Notes: a model not told the origin generated them from the letters alone. 64,000 nt of DNA from Billgrantia desiderata (GCA_011742915.1 JAAQTN010000005.1:62001-126000), one strand, 5' to 3'. Numbered from the stretch's first letter, positions 40,613 through 53,852 are shown. Program-made: numbers and translations.

Positions 40613-41206
40613 CTATTGCCGCGGAGTCGTCTTGTGAATGCGCCGGGGGAAGCCGAACAGCAGCGTGCTGCATCGCAGAACGCGCGAGAACAGCGCCACC
40701 GCCACCAGCGTCAGGCCGATGGGAATCAGGGTCTTGATGATGAAGCGATAGGGCAGGCCGCTGGGGGCCTGGGAGCGTTCGCCACGCAGGTAGGAGCGGT
40801 AACCGTACTGGTACAGCTGCTCCACCATCAGATAGAGGATCGGCAGGGCCAGCAGCACGATGGCCAGCAGTTCGATCCAGGCCTGGGTGCGCAGCGAAAA
40901 CTTCTCGCGGATCACGTCGACGCGCACGTGATCGTCGCTGACCACGGCATAGGCCAGGGTCAGAATCATGGTGGCGCCGAACAGATGCCAGGAGAGCTCC
41001 TCCACGGCGATGGAGCCGCGGCCGAGAATGAATCGATTGACCACATTGGTCAGCACCACCGCCAGGGTGACCAGCCACAGCCAGGAGATGGCCCGGCCGA
41101 ACAGCAGGATGGTCATGTCGAGACGATAGCTCAGGCGGTTGGTGGGCAGCTCAGGCGGCGCGGAGTGCCCCTCCGGCGCCGGGGTCGCCGAGTCATGCAT
41201 GCTCAT
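40613..41206 (-). CDS. TRAP transporter small membrane subunit (DctQ type)
   Basis: 197 residues with four membrane helices (LWLVTLAVVLTNVVNRFI and others) and the DctQ element EELSWHLFGATMILTLAYAV followed by DDHVRVDVI. Partner of the DctM subunit. The dctP-dctQ gap of 133 bases holds a hairpin (41292-41331) that may lower expression of the membrane parts relative to the binding protein. Confidence 0.92.
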   Translation of the reverse strand: MSMHDSATPAPEGHSAPPELPTNRLSYRLDMTILLFGRAISWLWLVTLAVVLTNVVNRFILGRGSIAVEELSWHLFGATMILTLAYAVVSDDHVRVDVIREKFSLRTQAWIELLAIVLLALPILYLMVEQLYQYGYRSYLRGERSQAPSGLPYRFIIKTLIPIGLTLVAVALFSRVLRCSTLLFGFPRRIHKTTPRQ

Positions 41207-41291
41207 GGGTAACTCCGAGACAAGGAGATGGAAGCCAGCCGCCGCCAGTAGGCGACGGCCGGTACTGCGTGAGGACGGGAGACGTCACGCG

Positions 41292-41331
41292 GGCCGAATC
41301 GGTAGGCGACAGGCGCATTCCCATTCGGGCC
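41292..41331 (-). other. Intercistronic hairpin between dctP and dctQ
   Basis: GGCCGAAT (41292-41299) and ATTCGGGCC (41323-41331) pair with one bulged base. Similar hairpins after binding-protein genes are known to protect the upstream mRNA; here it is inferred from position. Confidence 0.5.
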
Positions 41332-41339
41332 GGGCGTTC

Positions 41340-42449
41340 TTAGTCCTCGAGATTTTCCGGCGCGTAGTAGGAGCGCGGCAGGTGACCTTTCACATGCCAG
41401 TTGCCGTGCACCTTCATGAACTCGCGCTGGCTCTCGAGCACGCGGCGGAACATGTCGTTCTCGGCGGCGATCTCGGCCTGCACCTCGTTGGTCACCCGGC
41501 GCAGCTCGCCGAGGATCTCGTCGGAGAGCACCTGGGCGTTGACGCCCTCTTCCTCGAAGTCACGCAGCGCCTTGGGATTCTCCATCTCGCTCTCGGAGTA
41601 GCCGAAGAGGGTGGCGGCCCGGCAGCCCATGTCGATCATGGCGCGGGTCTGGGGCTCCAGCGATTCCCAGCTGTCCTTGTTGATCAGCAGGTGGGCAGTG
41701 GTGAAGGTCTGGTGCCAGCCCGGCAGCACGTAGTTCTGCACGATCTCCTGCATGCCCAGAATGCGGTCCACCGCCGGGGCGGAGAACTCCATGGCATCGA
41801 TGGTGCCGCGCTCCATGGCCTGGTAGAGCTCGCCGCCGGGGATCATGGTCACGGAGGCGCCCAGGCGCTCCATCACGCGTCCGCCGATACCGGCAAAACG
41901 AATGCGCAGGCCGTCGATCTGATCGAGGTCTTCCAGCGGCTCGGCGAACCAGCCCGCGGCTTCCGGGCCGATCATGCTGCACAGCAGTGGCTGGACGTTG
42001 TAGTCCTCGTAGATCTCCTCGAGCAGCTCGGCGCCGCCGCCAAAGTAGTGCCAGGCCAGGTAGGCGGGCGGCTCCATGCCGAACGGTGCGCCGGCGAACA
42101 GCGGCAGCGCGGGAATGCTGCCCTGATCGTAGCCGACCCAGGTGAAACCGGCGTCGTAGCGACCCTCGGAAACGGCATCGAGAATCTCGAACGGCGGAAT
42201 CAGCTCACCCGGCTCGTAGTAGCGCAGGTTGATGTTGCCGCCGGATGCTTGATCCAGGGATTCGCTGAGGAAACGCACAGGCGTGCTCAGACCGACCAAG
42301 TGGGACGGAAAGGCGATGGGCACCTGCCAACGCACCCGCTCCTGAGCCTCGGCGGTCGTGGTGCCTGCGGCACCGACCATCAAGGTGGCGGCGGTTACTC
42401 CGAGGGTGAGCGGGCGAAGGCGAGTGGCGAGAGACGGAATGAACGACAT
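41340..42449 (-). CDS. TRAP substrate-binding protein (DctP type)
   Basis: 369 residues with a signal peptide ending AAGTTTAEAQ. Mature protein ERVRWQVPIAFPSHLVGLST; the conserved Arg that binds carboxylate is in LRIRFAGIGGRVMERLGA and GGELYQAMERGTIDAMEF is typical. The look resembles the TakP/chloroaromatic subgroup that binds 2-oxo acids or other small carboxylates. ATG 42449 follows AAGGAG. First gene of the operon, behind the sigma-54 promoter at 42575-42590. Confidence 0.92.
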   Translation of the reverse strand: MSFIPSLATRLRPLTLGVTAATLMVGAAGTTTAEAQERVRWQVPIAFPSHLVGLSTPVRFLSESLDQASGGNINLRYYEPGELIPPFEILDAVSEGRYDAGFTWVGYDQGSIPALPLFAGAPFGMEPPAYLAWHYFGGGAELLEEIYEDYNVQPLLCSMIGPEAAGWFAEPLEDLDQIDGLRIRFAGIGGRVMERLGASVTMIPGGELYQAMERGTIDAMEFSAPAVDRILGMQEIVQNYVLPGWHQTFTTAHLLINKDSWESLEPQTRAMIDMGCRAATLFGYSESEMENPKALRDFEEEGVNAQVLSDEILGELRRVTNEVQAEIAAENDMFRRVLESQREFMKVHGNWHVKGHLPRSYYAPENLED

Positions 42450-42574
42450 GAAGGCTCCTTGTGCTTTGTTGTCGTCGCAGCGCCTATGGTTGGCGCTGTC
42501 GTTGCAGCCATGTGACTCGATGTGCCGCGGCTGGCCGCGACGTCGCGTCAACACATGACGCGTGACTAAGTCAT

Positions 42575-42590
42575 TGCAGGCTTCATGCCA
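42575..42590 (-). promoter_or_regulatory. Sigma-54 promoter of the TRAP operon
   Basis: On the minus strand TGGCATGAAGCCTGCA, matching TGGCACG-N4-TTGCA at all but two positions, with the required GG to GC spacing. It lies 126 bases upstream of the dctP start. Activator sites are further upstream. Confidence 0.82.
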
Positions 42591-42654
42591 CTTCGGAGAA
42601 GTCTTTTTATTTCAGCTGGTTATGTGTTCGTCGGGGTGAGGGAAATAGCGGGAG

Positions 42655-42672
42655 TGTCCGAAATTACGGACA
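42655..42672. promoter_or_regulatory. Upstream activator site 1, TGTCCG-N6-CGGACA
   Basis: Perfect inverted repeat TGTCCGAAATTACGGACA, centred about 75 bases upstream of the -24 element. Likely bound by the adjacent NtrC-family activator. Confidence 0.8.
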
Positions 42673-42699
42673 TTATTAGACCTTGGTGGAAAGCGATTT

Positions 42700-42714
42700 T
42701 GTCCGGAAATGCGG

Positions 42715-42717
<3 letters not shown>
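42700..42717. promoter_or_regulatory. Upstream activator site 2
   Basis: TGTCCG-GAAATG-CGGTCA, one mismatch in the right arm. The mismatch falls in the stop codon of the activator gene (42715-42717), so coding need explains it. Confidence 0.75.
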
Positions 42718-44148
<1,431 letters not shown>

Positions 44149-44204
44149 TGGCGTCATCTCCGGGCCGCTGAAAAGTCACCGCGCGGCGGTTTCGGGCCGC
44201 TGGA

Positions 44205-47180
<2,976 letters not shown>

Positions 47181-47327
47181 GGGGCGTTCCGGGTCCAGAA
47201 ATGATCGCCGCCGGGTCGTGGGGCCGGGCGGCGGGAAGTCATCGAAAGCGTGCGAAAAATGGGCTCGATTATAGCGCGATGGGGGAGTGGGCGTCAGCCA
47301 GGTGTGTTAACACTTCAGAGGGGCGCC

Positions 47328-47418
47328 GGGGGCAGGACGAAGAGGAGGTCTTTTGCCATGGATGGCAAAAGTAGCGCCCAGGGATGGGTTCACAGCGCCT
47401 CCTCGCAGCCCTGCCGCC
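47328..47418 (-). repeat. Nested palindromic repeat, family A copy 2
   Basis: On the minus strand GAGGAGGCGCTGTGAACCC, ATCCCTGGGCGCTAC, hairpin TTTTGCCATCCATGGCAAAA, GACCTCCTC. Outer arms GGCAGG and CCTGCC. Lies between valS and holC; nothing else was seen in this gap. Confidence 0.88.
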
Positions 47419-47464
47419 GGATCAGCCCCGGTCCCGGCAGCCTCCCGCAACCTTGAAGCGGGGT

Positions 47465-47905
47465 TCACCCCTTGAGTTGATGTGCCTTGACGGGATAACC
47501 GCGCTGCTTGTAGGTCTGCCAGCACTCGCGCTTGGCGACGAGCACCTGCTGGTGCTGGTTGATGATCTCGGCGACCCGCTCGAAGCGCGAGAACCACTCA
47601 GGGATGCCCGGGTCGAGGTTGAGCAGCGCCATGGGCGCTTCGGCGCTTGGCTCGGGCGGCTGCTCCCAGCCGATGGTCACCGCCACGCTCTCGGCCATCT
47701 CGCTGCCGAGCAGGGCGTGGGGCAGGTAGGCCTCGGGGCGGAAGGTCCACAGCCGCTCGTCGAGATCGCTGGCCATGGCCTCGTCCTCGGCGTGCAGGTG
47801 CAGCCGGTAGCCCTTGCCGGCGATGGTCTCGGCCAGCCGGCAGGCGAAGTCGAGCCGCGCTTCCAGCGTGGTGTCGGGGAGAATGTAGAAGTCGACCTGG
47901 GTCAT
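47465..47905 (-). CDS. holC: DNA polymerase III chi subunit
   Basis: 146 residues beginning MTQVDFYILPDTTLEARLDF. Chi links the clamp loader to SSB on the lagging strand. The conserved core LDERLWTFRPEAYLPHAL is present. In related bacteria holC lies between pepA and valS; here ilvE and repeats separate it from pepA. Bracketed by family A repeats in inverted orientation (47328-47418 and 47942-48040). Confidence 0.93.
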   Translation of the reverse strand: MTQVDFYILPDTTLEARLDFACRLAETIAGKGYRLHLHAEDEAMASDLDERLWTFRPEAYLPHALLGSEMAESVAVTIGWEQPPEPSAEAPMALLNLDPGIPEWFSRFERVAEIINQHQQVLVAKRECWQTYKQRGYPVKAHQLKG

Positions 47906-47941
47906 GGAAGGCTCTCTGACCTCGGTGGCAGAGGGGCTTTG

Positions 47942-48040
47942 CCGGCGACAGGGTTACGAGGAGGCGCTGTGAACCCATCCCTGGGCGCTACTTTTGCCAT
48001 CCATGGCAAAAGACCTCCTCTTCACCCTGTCCCCGACGCC
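47942..48040 (+). repeat. Nested palindromic repeat, family A copy 3
   Basis: GAGGAGGCGCTGTGAACCC core from about 47958, hairpin TTTTGCCATCCATGGCAAAA (47992-48011), GACCTCCTC (48012-48020). Outer arms GACAGGGT (47947-47954) and ACCCTGTC (48024-48031) pair but differ from those of copies 1 and 2. Confidence 0.88.
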
Positions 48041-48067
48041 CCTCGTCTAGGTAGCAGACTCAAATGT

Positions 48068-48205
48068 CATTAACGAAGCGTGGATTCCCGTCGCGAGCGA
48101 TGAGAGGCTGGCCGCCGCCGGAGCGGAGCGACCGGAGTTGACTGTTGCTCAATGAGGATCGTGAGCACCGCCGGCGGCCAGGATCTCGAGCGCAGCAGGG
48201 AATCC
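48068..48205 (-). repeat. Palindromic intergenic repeat, family B copy 5
   Basis: On the minus strand GATCCTCA (48153-48160), TTGAGCAACAGTCAA (48138-48152), CTCCGGTCG (48129-48137), with GGCCGCCGGCGG/CCGGCGGCGGCC outer arms. The 48041-48208 stretch holds only this repeat. Confidence 0.88.
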
Positions 48206-48208
48206 TTG

Positions 48209-49306
48209 TCAGATCAGCTTGGTCAACCAGCCATGCTTGTCTTCGGCCCGGCCGTACTGCAGATCGAGCAGCTTGCCGCGCAGGCGCTTGGCGATCTCGT
48301 TGCCGGCGTCGGGCATCTGCACGGTGCCCTCTTCGGTGACCAACTGGCCCACCGGGGTGATCACCGCCGCGGTACCGCAGGCGAAGACTTCGGCGATATC
48401 GCCGGAGGCCACGCCGTCGCGCCACTCGTCGATGCTGATGGCACGCTCTTCCGGGGTCAGGCCTTCATCGCGGCCGAGGGTCAGCACCGAGTCGCGGGTC
48501 ACGCCCTCGAGAATGGTGTCGGTCAGGCGCGGGGTGACCAGGCGCCCGTCCTTGTAGACGAAGAACAGGTTCATGCCGCCCAGCTCCTCGATCCACTTGT
48601 TCTCGGCGGCATCGAGGAAGGCGACCTGGCTGCAGCCGTGCTTCTCGGCTTCCTTCTGGGCGGCCAGCGAGGCGGCGTAGTTGCCGCCGCACTTGGCGAA
48701 GCCGGTGCCGCCGGGGGCGGCGCGCTTGTAGTGCGAGGAGAGCCAGATCGACACCGGGGCGATGCCGCCCTTGAAGTAGGCCCCGGCGGGGGAGGCGATC
48801 ACGTAGTAGTCGACTTCCTTGGCCGGGCGCACGCCGAGGAATTTCTCGCTGGCGATCATGAACGGGCGCAGGTAGAGGCTCGATTCGTCGCCCGCGTTCT
48901 TGGGCGTGGGCACCCAGCCCTGGTCGAGCTGCATCAGCGCGCGCAGCGACTCGACGAAGGTTTCGTCGTCGAGCTCCGGCAGCGCCAGGCGACGTGCGCT
49001 GCGACGAAAGCGCTCGGCGTTCTTCTCCGGGCGAAACGACCACACCGAGCCGTCGGCATGGCGGTAGGCCTTGATGCCCTCGAAGATCTCCTGGCCGTAG
49101 TGCAGCACGGCGGCCGCCGGGTCGAGGGTCAGCGGGCCGTAGGGACGCACTTCGTGGCCGTGCCAGCCGGCGTCGGCCGTCCAGCGCACGTGGGCCATGT
49201 GATCGGTGAAGTGCAGGCCGAAACCGGGGTTGGCGAGAATGTCGGCGCGAATGTTGGCTGCCGTGGGCGTCGCGGTGGGCAGCATGTCGAAAGTGGCGTT
49301 GGGCAC
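48209..49306 (-). CDS. ilvE: Branched-chain amino acid aminotransferase
   Basis: 365 residues, class IV PLP enzyme of the longer BCAT type. PLP-Lys region GTGFAKCGGNYAASL, EELGGMNLFFVYKDGRLVTP and GTAAVITPVG. Interconverts Leu, Ile and Val with their 2-oxo acids. Its place between pepA and holC interrupts the pepA-holC-valS order usual in gammaproteobacteria. Repeats lie immediately downstream. Confidence 0.95.
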   Translation of the reverse strand: MPNATFDMLPTATPTAANIRADILANPGFGLHFTDHMAHVRWTADAGWHGHEVRPYGPLTLDPAAAVLHYGQEIFEGIKAYRHADGSVWSFRPEKNAERFRRSARRLALPELDDETFVESLRALMQLDQGWVPTPKNAGDESSLYLRPFMIASEKFLGVRPAKEVDYYVIASPAGAYFKGGIAPVSIWLSSHYKRAAPGGTGFAKCGGNYAASLAAQKEAEKHGCSQVAFLDAAENKWIEELGGMNLFFVYKDGRLVTPRLTDTILEGVTRDSVLTLGRDEGLTPEERAISIDEWRDGVASGDIAEVFACGTAAVITPVGQLVTEEGTVQMPDAGNEIAKRLRGKLLDLQYGRAEDKHGWLTKLI

Positions 49307-49357
49307 GGCAAATGGGTCTCCGCTATGCCGGGATTCCGGCGATTTATTGAGCTTTTC

Positions 49358-49386
49358 GGCGCTCCGGCGTATGCCGCCGGAGCGCC
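49358..49386. other. Perfect GC-rich hairpin between pepA and ilvE
   Basis: GGCGCTCCGGCG (49358-49369), loop TATGC, CGCCGGAGCGCC (49375-49386). No T tract, so not a standard terminator; may separate or stabilise pepA and ilvE transcripts. Confidence 0.55.
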
Positions 49387-49435
49387 TGATGCGACAGATG
49401 TAACGGTTGGCGCCCGGGATGGCAACCTTGGCGCG

Positions 49436-50956
49436 TCAGCTTCCGTTCTCGACCTGGCGCGCCTCTTCCTCGCGGTCGAGCAGGTATTGGGTCAACAGCC
49501 CTACCGGGCGGCCGCTGGCGCCCTTCTGCTTGCCCGAGGTCCAGGCGGTGCCGGCGATGTCCAGGTGCGCCCAGGGGAACTTGTCGGCGAAGCGCGAGAG
49601 GAAGCAGGCCGCGGTGATGGTGCCGGCCGGGCGACCGCCGATGTTGGCCATGTCGGCGAAGTTGGAGTCGAGCTGCTCCTTGTACTCGTCCCACAGCGGC
49701 AGGTGCCAGGCGCGGTCCCAGGCCGCCTCGCCGGCGTCGAGCAGGTCCAGCGCCAGGTCGTCGTCGTTGGAGAGCAGGCCGGTGGCGTGGTGGCCCAGGG
49801 CGATGATCGCCGCGCCGGTGAGGGTGGCGATGTCGACCACGCTGGCAGGCTCGAAGCGCTCGGCGTAGGTCAGCGCGTCGCACAGCACCAGGCGCCCCTC
49901 GGCGTCGGTGTTGAGCACTTCCACGGTGAGGCCTTTCAGCGTCTTGATGATGTCGCCGGGCTTGGTGGCGCGACCGTCGGGCATGTTCTCGGCGGCGGCG
50001 ACGATGAACACCAGGTTGAGCTTGGGGCGGATGCCGAGTACCGCCTTGGCGGTGCCGAACACGCTGGCCGCGCCGCACATGTCGAACTTCATCTCGTCCA
50101 TGGCCTCGCCGGGCTTGAGCGAGATGCCGCCGGTATCGAAGGTGATGCCTTTGCCGACCAGTACGTGAGGGGCCTCGTCGGCGTTCTCGGCGCCCTGGTA
50201 CTTCATCACGATCAGCCGTGAGGGCTGCTCGCTGCCGCGGCCCACCGAGAGCAGGCTGTGAGCGCCGAGCTCCTCCAGCGCCGCCTCGTCGAGGATCTCG
50301 ACCTCGAGGGCGCCGCCCGATTCGCGGCCGAGCTGCTCGGCCTGATCGGCCAGGTAGCTCGGCGTGCAGACGTTGCCCGGCAGGTTGCCCAGGGTGCGGG
50401 TATAGGCCACGCCCTGGCCCACGGCATTGCCGATACGGGCGCCTTCGCGGGCTTCGTCGGCGGCCTCGCTGTCGCTGAGCAGCAGGGCGACCTTGTCGAG
50501 TCGGGGGCGCGGGGCCTTCTCCGATTTGAACTCGTCGAAGCGGTAGACCGCACGCTGTGCCGCCTCGGCGGTCATGCGTGCCTTCCAGGCAATGCTACGC
50601 TCAGGCACGGGGACGTCGGTGAAGGCCACGGCGACGTCTTCCACCGGCAGGCCGGCGACGGCGGTGAAGGCGGCATCCAGCGCCTTGATGAAGGCCCGCT
50701 CCTGGCACTTGCCGCGCTCGCCCAGCCCCACCAGCATCAGGCGGTCGGCGCTGAGGCCGGGGGCGAAGGGGAGCAGTTGCACGTTGCCCAGCTTGGCATC
50801 GAAGTCGCCGCGCTCGATCAACTGGCCGATCAGCCGCTCGCTGGCGTCGTCGAGCTTGGCGGCGGCAGGCAGCAGATCGCCATCCTTGAAAACCGGGACC
50901 ACGAGACAGGCCGCTTCGGCCTTGGCGGGATTGGCCGTCTGAACTGGGAATTCCAT
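49436..50956 (-). CDS. pepA: Leucyl aminopeptidase (PepA, M17)
   Basis: 506 residues from MEFPVQTANPAKAE. M17 metalloprotease motifs VGKGITFDTGGISLKP and NTDAEGRLVLCDALTY supply the two-metal site and catalytic residues. Cytoplasmic aminopeptidase; in Escherichia coli PepA is also a DNA-binding protein for recombination and carAB control. GGAG at six bases supports ATG 50956. Divergent from lptF, a conserved arrangement. Confidence 0.96.
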   Translation of the reverse strand: MEFPVQTANPAKAEAACLVVPVFKDGDLLPAAAKLDDASERLIGQLIERGDFDAKLGNVQLLPFAPGLSADRLMLVGLGERGKCQERAFIKALDAAFTAVAGLPVEDVAVAFTDVPVPERSIAWKARMTAEAAQRAVYRFDEFKSEKAPRPRLDKVALLLSDSEAADEAREGARIGNAVGQGVAYTRTLGNLPGNVCTPSYLADQAEQLGRESGGALEVEILDEAALEELGAHSLLSVGRGSEQPSRLIVMKYQGAENADEAPHVLVGKGITFDTGGISLKPGEAMDEMKFDMCGAASVFGTAKAVLGIRPKLNLVFIVAAAENMPDGRATKPGDIIKTLKGLTVEVLNTDAEGRLVLCDALTYAERFEPASVVDIATLTGAAIIALGHHATGLLSNDDDLALDLLDAGEAAWDRAWHLPLWDEYKEQLDSNFADMANIGGRPAGTITAACFLSRFADKFPWAHLDIAGTAWTSGKQKGASGRPVGLLTQYLLDREEEARQVENGS

Positions 50957-51072
50957 GGTGACTCCACAAGACAAGCGATGGGGGATTCTGGATAATGCCG
51001 GCACGGCTCCGGGGCCTGCCGAATCACCCCAGTGTACTCAAGGCATGGCGCCATTGCATGGAAGACCGCTGC

Positions 51073-52152
51073 ATGATCATTTTTCGATACCTGACCCGCG
51101 AGATCCTGCTCACCATGGCCGCCGTTGCCGGCGTGCTGTTGCTGGTCATCATGGGCAGCCGGTTCATCCGCTACTTCACCGATGCGGCGGAGGGCGACAT
51201 TCCTGCCACCATCCTCGGCAACCTGATGCTGTTCCACCTGCCTGGCTTTCTCGAGCTGATTCTGCCGCTGGCCTTCTTTCTCGGCATTCTGCTGGCCTAT
51301 GGGCAGCTCTATCTGAACAGTGAGATCACCGTGCTGGTGGCCTGCGGCACCAGCCCCATTCGGCTGTTCCAGATCAGCCTGGTGCCGGCCACCCTGGTGG
51401 CGGTACTGGTCGGGCTGTGCAGCATGTGGCTGACCCCCGCGGGCGCGCTGCACAATGCCGTGATGCTGGAGGAGCAGCGTAGCCGGCTCGACTTCTCCGC
51501 CCTGGCGCCGGGGCGTTTCCAGGACTTCGGCGGCGGCCGCACCGCCTACACCGAGTCGTTCAGCGATGATGGCAGTCGCATGCTAGAGGTGTTCATCAGC
51601 GAGCGGCAGCGACGCCGCGACGGCACGCCGGAAACCGCCGTGACCCGCGCCGGCAGCGGCTACCAGACCGTCGACCCCGACACCGGCAGCCGCTTCCTGG
51701 TGCTGGCCGACGGCGAGCGCTACAGCGTCGACCCGGGGCGCTTCGAGGCCGAGCGGCTGGAGTTCGAGACCTATGCCGTACGCCTCTCGCTCGGCGGTGA
51801 GCGGCGCGAACTGGAGTCGGCGGAGTACGCCACCACGGCCGCGCTGCTGCGCGACGACTCGAGCCGTGCGCAGGCCCAGTTGCAGTGGCGCCTGTCATTG
51901 CCGCTGATGGTCTTCATCTTGACCCTGATGGCCATGCCGCTCTCGAGGGTCAACCCGCGTCAGGGACGCTTCGCCAAGCTGCTGCCGGCGATTTTCCTGC
52001 ACGTCTGTTATCTCAGCCTGCTGCTGGCAGCGCTGGACGCCATCGGCCGCGGTACTCTGCCGGCGGCAATCGGCATGTGGCCGATTCACCTCGTGTTCCT
52101 GGCGCTCGGCCTGGGCCTGATGATGCACCACCAGCGCAGGGGGATGCGTTGA
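51073..52152 (+). CDS. lptF: LPS export permease LptF
   Basis: 359 residues from MIIFRYLTREILLTMAAVAG. Six membrane helices in the usual 3+3 arrangement around a periplasmic beta-jellyroll (residues about 100-260). With LptG and LptB2 it extracts LPS from the inner membrane. ATG 51073 is set by GGAAG (51059-51063); ATG 51058 is possible. It overlaps lptG by one base (TGATG). Confidence 0.95.
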   Translation: MIIFRYLTREILLTMAAVAGVLLLVIMGSRFIRYFTDAAEGDIPATILGNLMLFHLPGFLELILPLAFFLGILLAYGQLYLNSEITVLVACGTSPIRLFQISLVPATLVAVLVGLCSMWLTPAGALHNAVMLEEQRSRLDFSALAPGRFQDFGGGRTAYTESFSDDGSRMLEVFISERQRRRDGTPETAVTRAGSGYQTVDPDTGSRFLVLADGERYSVDPGRFEAERLEFETYAVRLSLGGERRELESAEYATTAALLRDDSSRAQAQLQWRLSLPLMVFILTLMAMPLSRVNPRQGRFAKLLPAIFLHVCYLSLLLAALDAIGRGTLPAAIGMWPIHLVFLALGLGLMMHHQRRGMR

Positions 52153-53216
52153 TGCTGACGGATCGTCTCGATCGCTATATCGCCCGCAATGTGCTGGGGG
52201 CGATCATCGTCGTCCAGGTGGTGCTGCTGGGCCTCGACCTGGTGATCTCCTACATCAATGACCTGGACGATGTGGAGGGCGACTACGGCGCCTTCCAGGT
52301 GCTGCTCTATCTGCTGATGCGGGTGCCATGGCGCTTCTATCAATACGCTCCAGTGGCGGTACTGATCGGCGCGCTGATCGGCCTGGGCAGCATGGCGTCG
52401 AGCAACGAGCTGACGGTGATGCGCGCGGCGGGGCGCTCCCTGGCGCGCATCCTGTGGGGGGTGATGAAGCCCATCATCCTGGTGGTGGTCGTGGTGCTGC
52501 TGACCGCCGAGTACGTCAGCCCGCGTACCGAGCAGTTCGCCAGTGCCTGGCGTCTGGAACAGATGCAGGGCGAGGGCGCGGTGCTGGTCCAGCGCGGCGG
52601 CTGGCAGCGTGAGGGCGACAGCGTCTACCGCTTCGGCGCCATACGCGCCGACGACACCGTGCTCGACCTGACCCGCTACCGCTTCGAGGGGCGCGAGCTG
52701 CGCGAGGCCACGGTAGCCGAGCGTGCGGTATGGCGCGACGGGAGCTGGCAGCTCGAGGAGGTGGGCATCACGCGCTTCTTCGACGACCGCACCGAGGCGG
52801 AGCATCACGCTCAGCACCCCTGGCAGACCAACCTGACGCCGGCCCAGCTCAATCGACTGCTGCTGCCGATTAACAGCCAGGCGCCCAGCGAGCTGTGGGC
52901 CTACTCCCGCTTCCTGCGGGATCAGGGCCTGCAGGCGACCCAGCCGCTGCTCTACTTCTGGCAGAAGATGCTGATGCCCTTGACCATGGCCTCGCTGGTA
53001 CTGGTGGCGGCCTCGTTCGTGTTCGGCCCGCTGCGTACCGTGGCGGCCGGTACGCGGGTGTTCTATGGGGTTATCGTCGGGCTGACGTTCAAGTACCTGC
53101 AGGACCTGCTGGCACCGGCCTCGACGGTGTTCGGCTTTTCACCGGTATGGGCGGTGCTGACCCCGATTCTGGTCAGTGCCGGGCTGGGGTTTTACCTGCT
53201 GCGCCGTACCGGCTGA
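52152..53216 (+). CDS. lptG: LPS export permease LptG
   Basis: 354 residues, membrane-jellyroll-membrane like LptF. Features: YINDLDDVEGDYGAFQVLLY, APVAVLIGALIGLGSMASSN (the helix and coupling region) and FVFGPLRTVAAGTRVFYGVI. Starts inside the lptF stop, so translation is coupled. lptB is elsewhere. Confidence 0.95.
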   Translation: MLTDRLDRYIARNVLGAIIVVQVVLLGLDLVISYINDLDDVEGDYGAFQVLLYLLMRVPWRFYQYAPVAVLIGALIGLGSMASSNELTVMRAAGRSLARILWGVMKPIILVVVVVLLTAEYVSPRTEQFASAWRLEQMQGEGAVLVQRGGWQREGDSVYRFGAIRADDTVLDLTRYRFEGRELREATVAERAVWRDGSWQLEEVGITRFFDDRTEAEHHAQHPWQTNLTPAQLNRLLLPINSQAPSELWAYSRFLRDQGLQATQPLLYFWQKMLMPLTMASLVLVAASFVFGPLRTVAAGTRVFYGVIVGLTFKYLQDLLAPASTVFGFSPVWAVLTPILVSAGLGFYLLRRTG

Positions 53217-53279
53217 GGGGCGCTGGCCGCACTGCCTAGGGCGATCGAGCCCACGTATACGCTAGGAAAAGAGACCGCA

Positions 53280-53759
53280 ATGCAACGACGTTTCGATCAG
53301 CTCGACGATGTATGGCCGGCCGGCCTCGGTCGGCGCCTGGGCGCCATGCTCTACGACGCCTTTCTGGTGGCGGCGATCTGGATCGCCATCGCCGTGCTGC
53401 ACGTGGCGTTCGTGCGCTACGTGCTGGGCCTGGGCCCGGAGGATGTCGGCGCAGGGGAGCCCCAGCGCCTGACGCTGCAACTGCTGCTGCTGGCTGGCGC
53501 CTTCGTCTTCTTCGCCTTCTCCTGGATGCGCGGCGGCATGACGCTCGGCATGCAGGCCTGGCGCCTGCGTGTGCAGACCCCCGATGGCCGCTCGATCACG
53601 CTGATGCAGAGCCTGCTGCGCTATGTAGTGGCCTGGCTCTCCCTGGCCGCCTTCGGCCTGGGCTATCTGTGGGTACTGTTCGACCGCCAGCGCCGCAGCT
53701 GGCCGGATATCGTCTCCGGTACGCAGGTGGTGGTGCTGCCCAAGGCGACGCGACGATAA
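53280..53759 (+). CDS. RDD-family membrane protein
   Basis: 159 residues with three hydrophobic segments. N-terminal GLGRRLGAMLYDAFLVAAIW carries the Arg-Asp pattern of RDD proteins, and FSWMRGGMTLGMQAWRLRVQ is the second conserved block. Function unknown; some RDD proteins are Na+/H+ exchangers in halophiles. It sits downstream of lptFG with a 63-base gap. Confidence 0.85.
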   Translation: MQRRFDQLDDVWPAGLGRRLGAMLYDAFLVAAIWIAIAVLHVAFVRYVLGLGPEDVGAGEPQRLTLQLLLLAGAFVFFAFSWMRGGMTLGMQAWRLRVQTPDGRSITLMQSLLRYVVAWLSLAAFGLGYLWVLFDRQRRSWPDIVSGTQVVVLPKATRR

Positions 53760-53805
53760 TGTGACACCGATCAAAAAATGTTCGATTTGCCCTTGCGATA
53801 GTCTA

Positions 53806-53820
53806 TGCGAATCATTTACA
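53806..53820 (+). promoter_or_regulatory. Possible Fur box upstream of bfd
   Basis: TGCGAATCATTTACA fits the 7-1-7 pattern of TGATAAT-N-ATTATCA at most positions. It lies 33 bases before bfd, where iron-dependent repression would make sense. Imperfect match. Confidence 0.5.
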
Positions 53821-53852
53821 TTAATCCTTGTAAGCACAGCGAGGTGATGTCG

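Noticed and set aside
48152..50221. 689-codon open frame antisense to ilvE and pepA
   Set aside because: Spans two unmistakable genes and a hairpin; biased composition.
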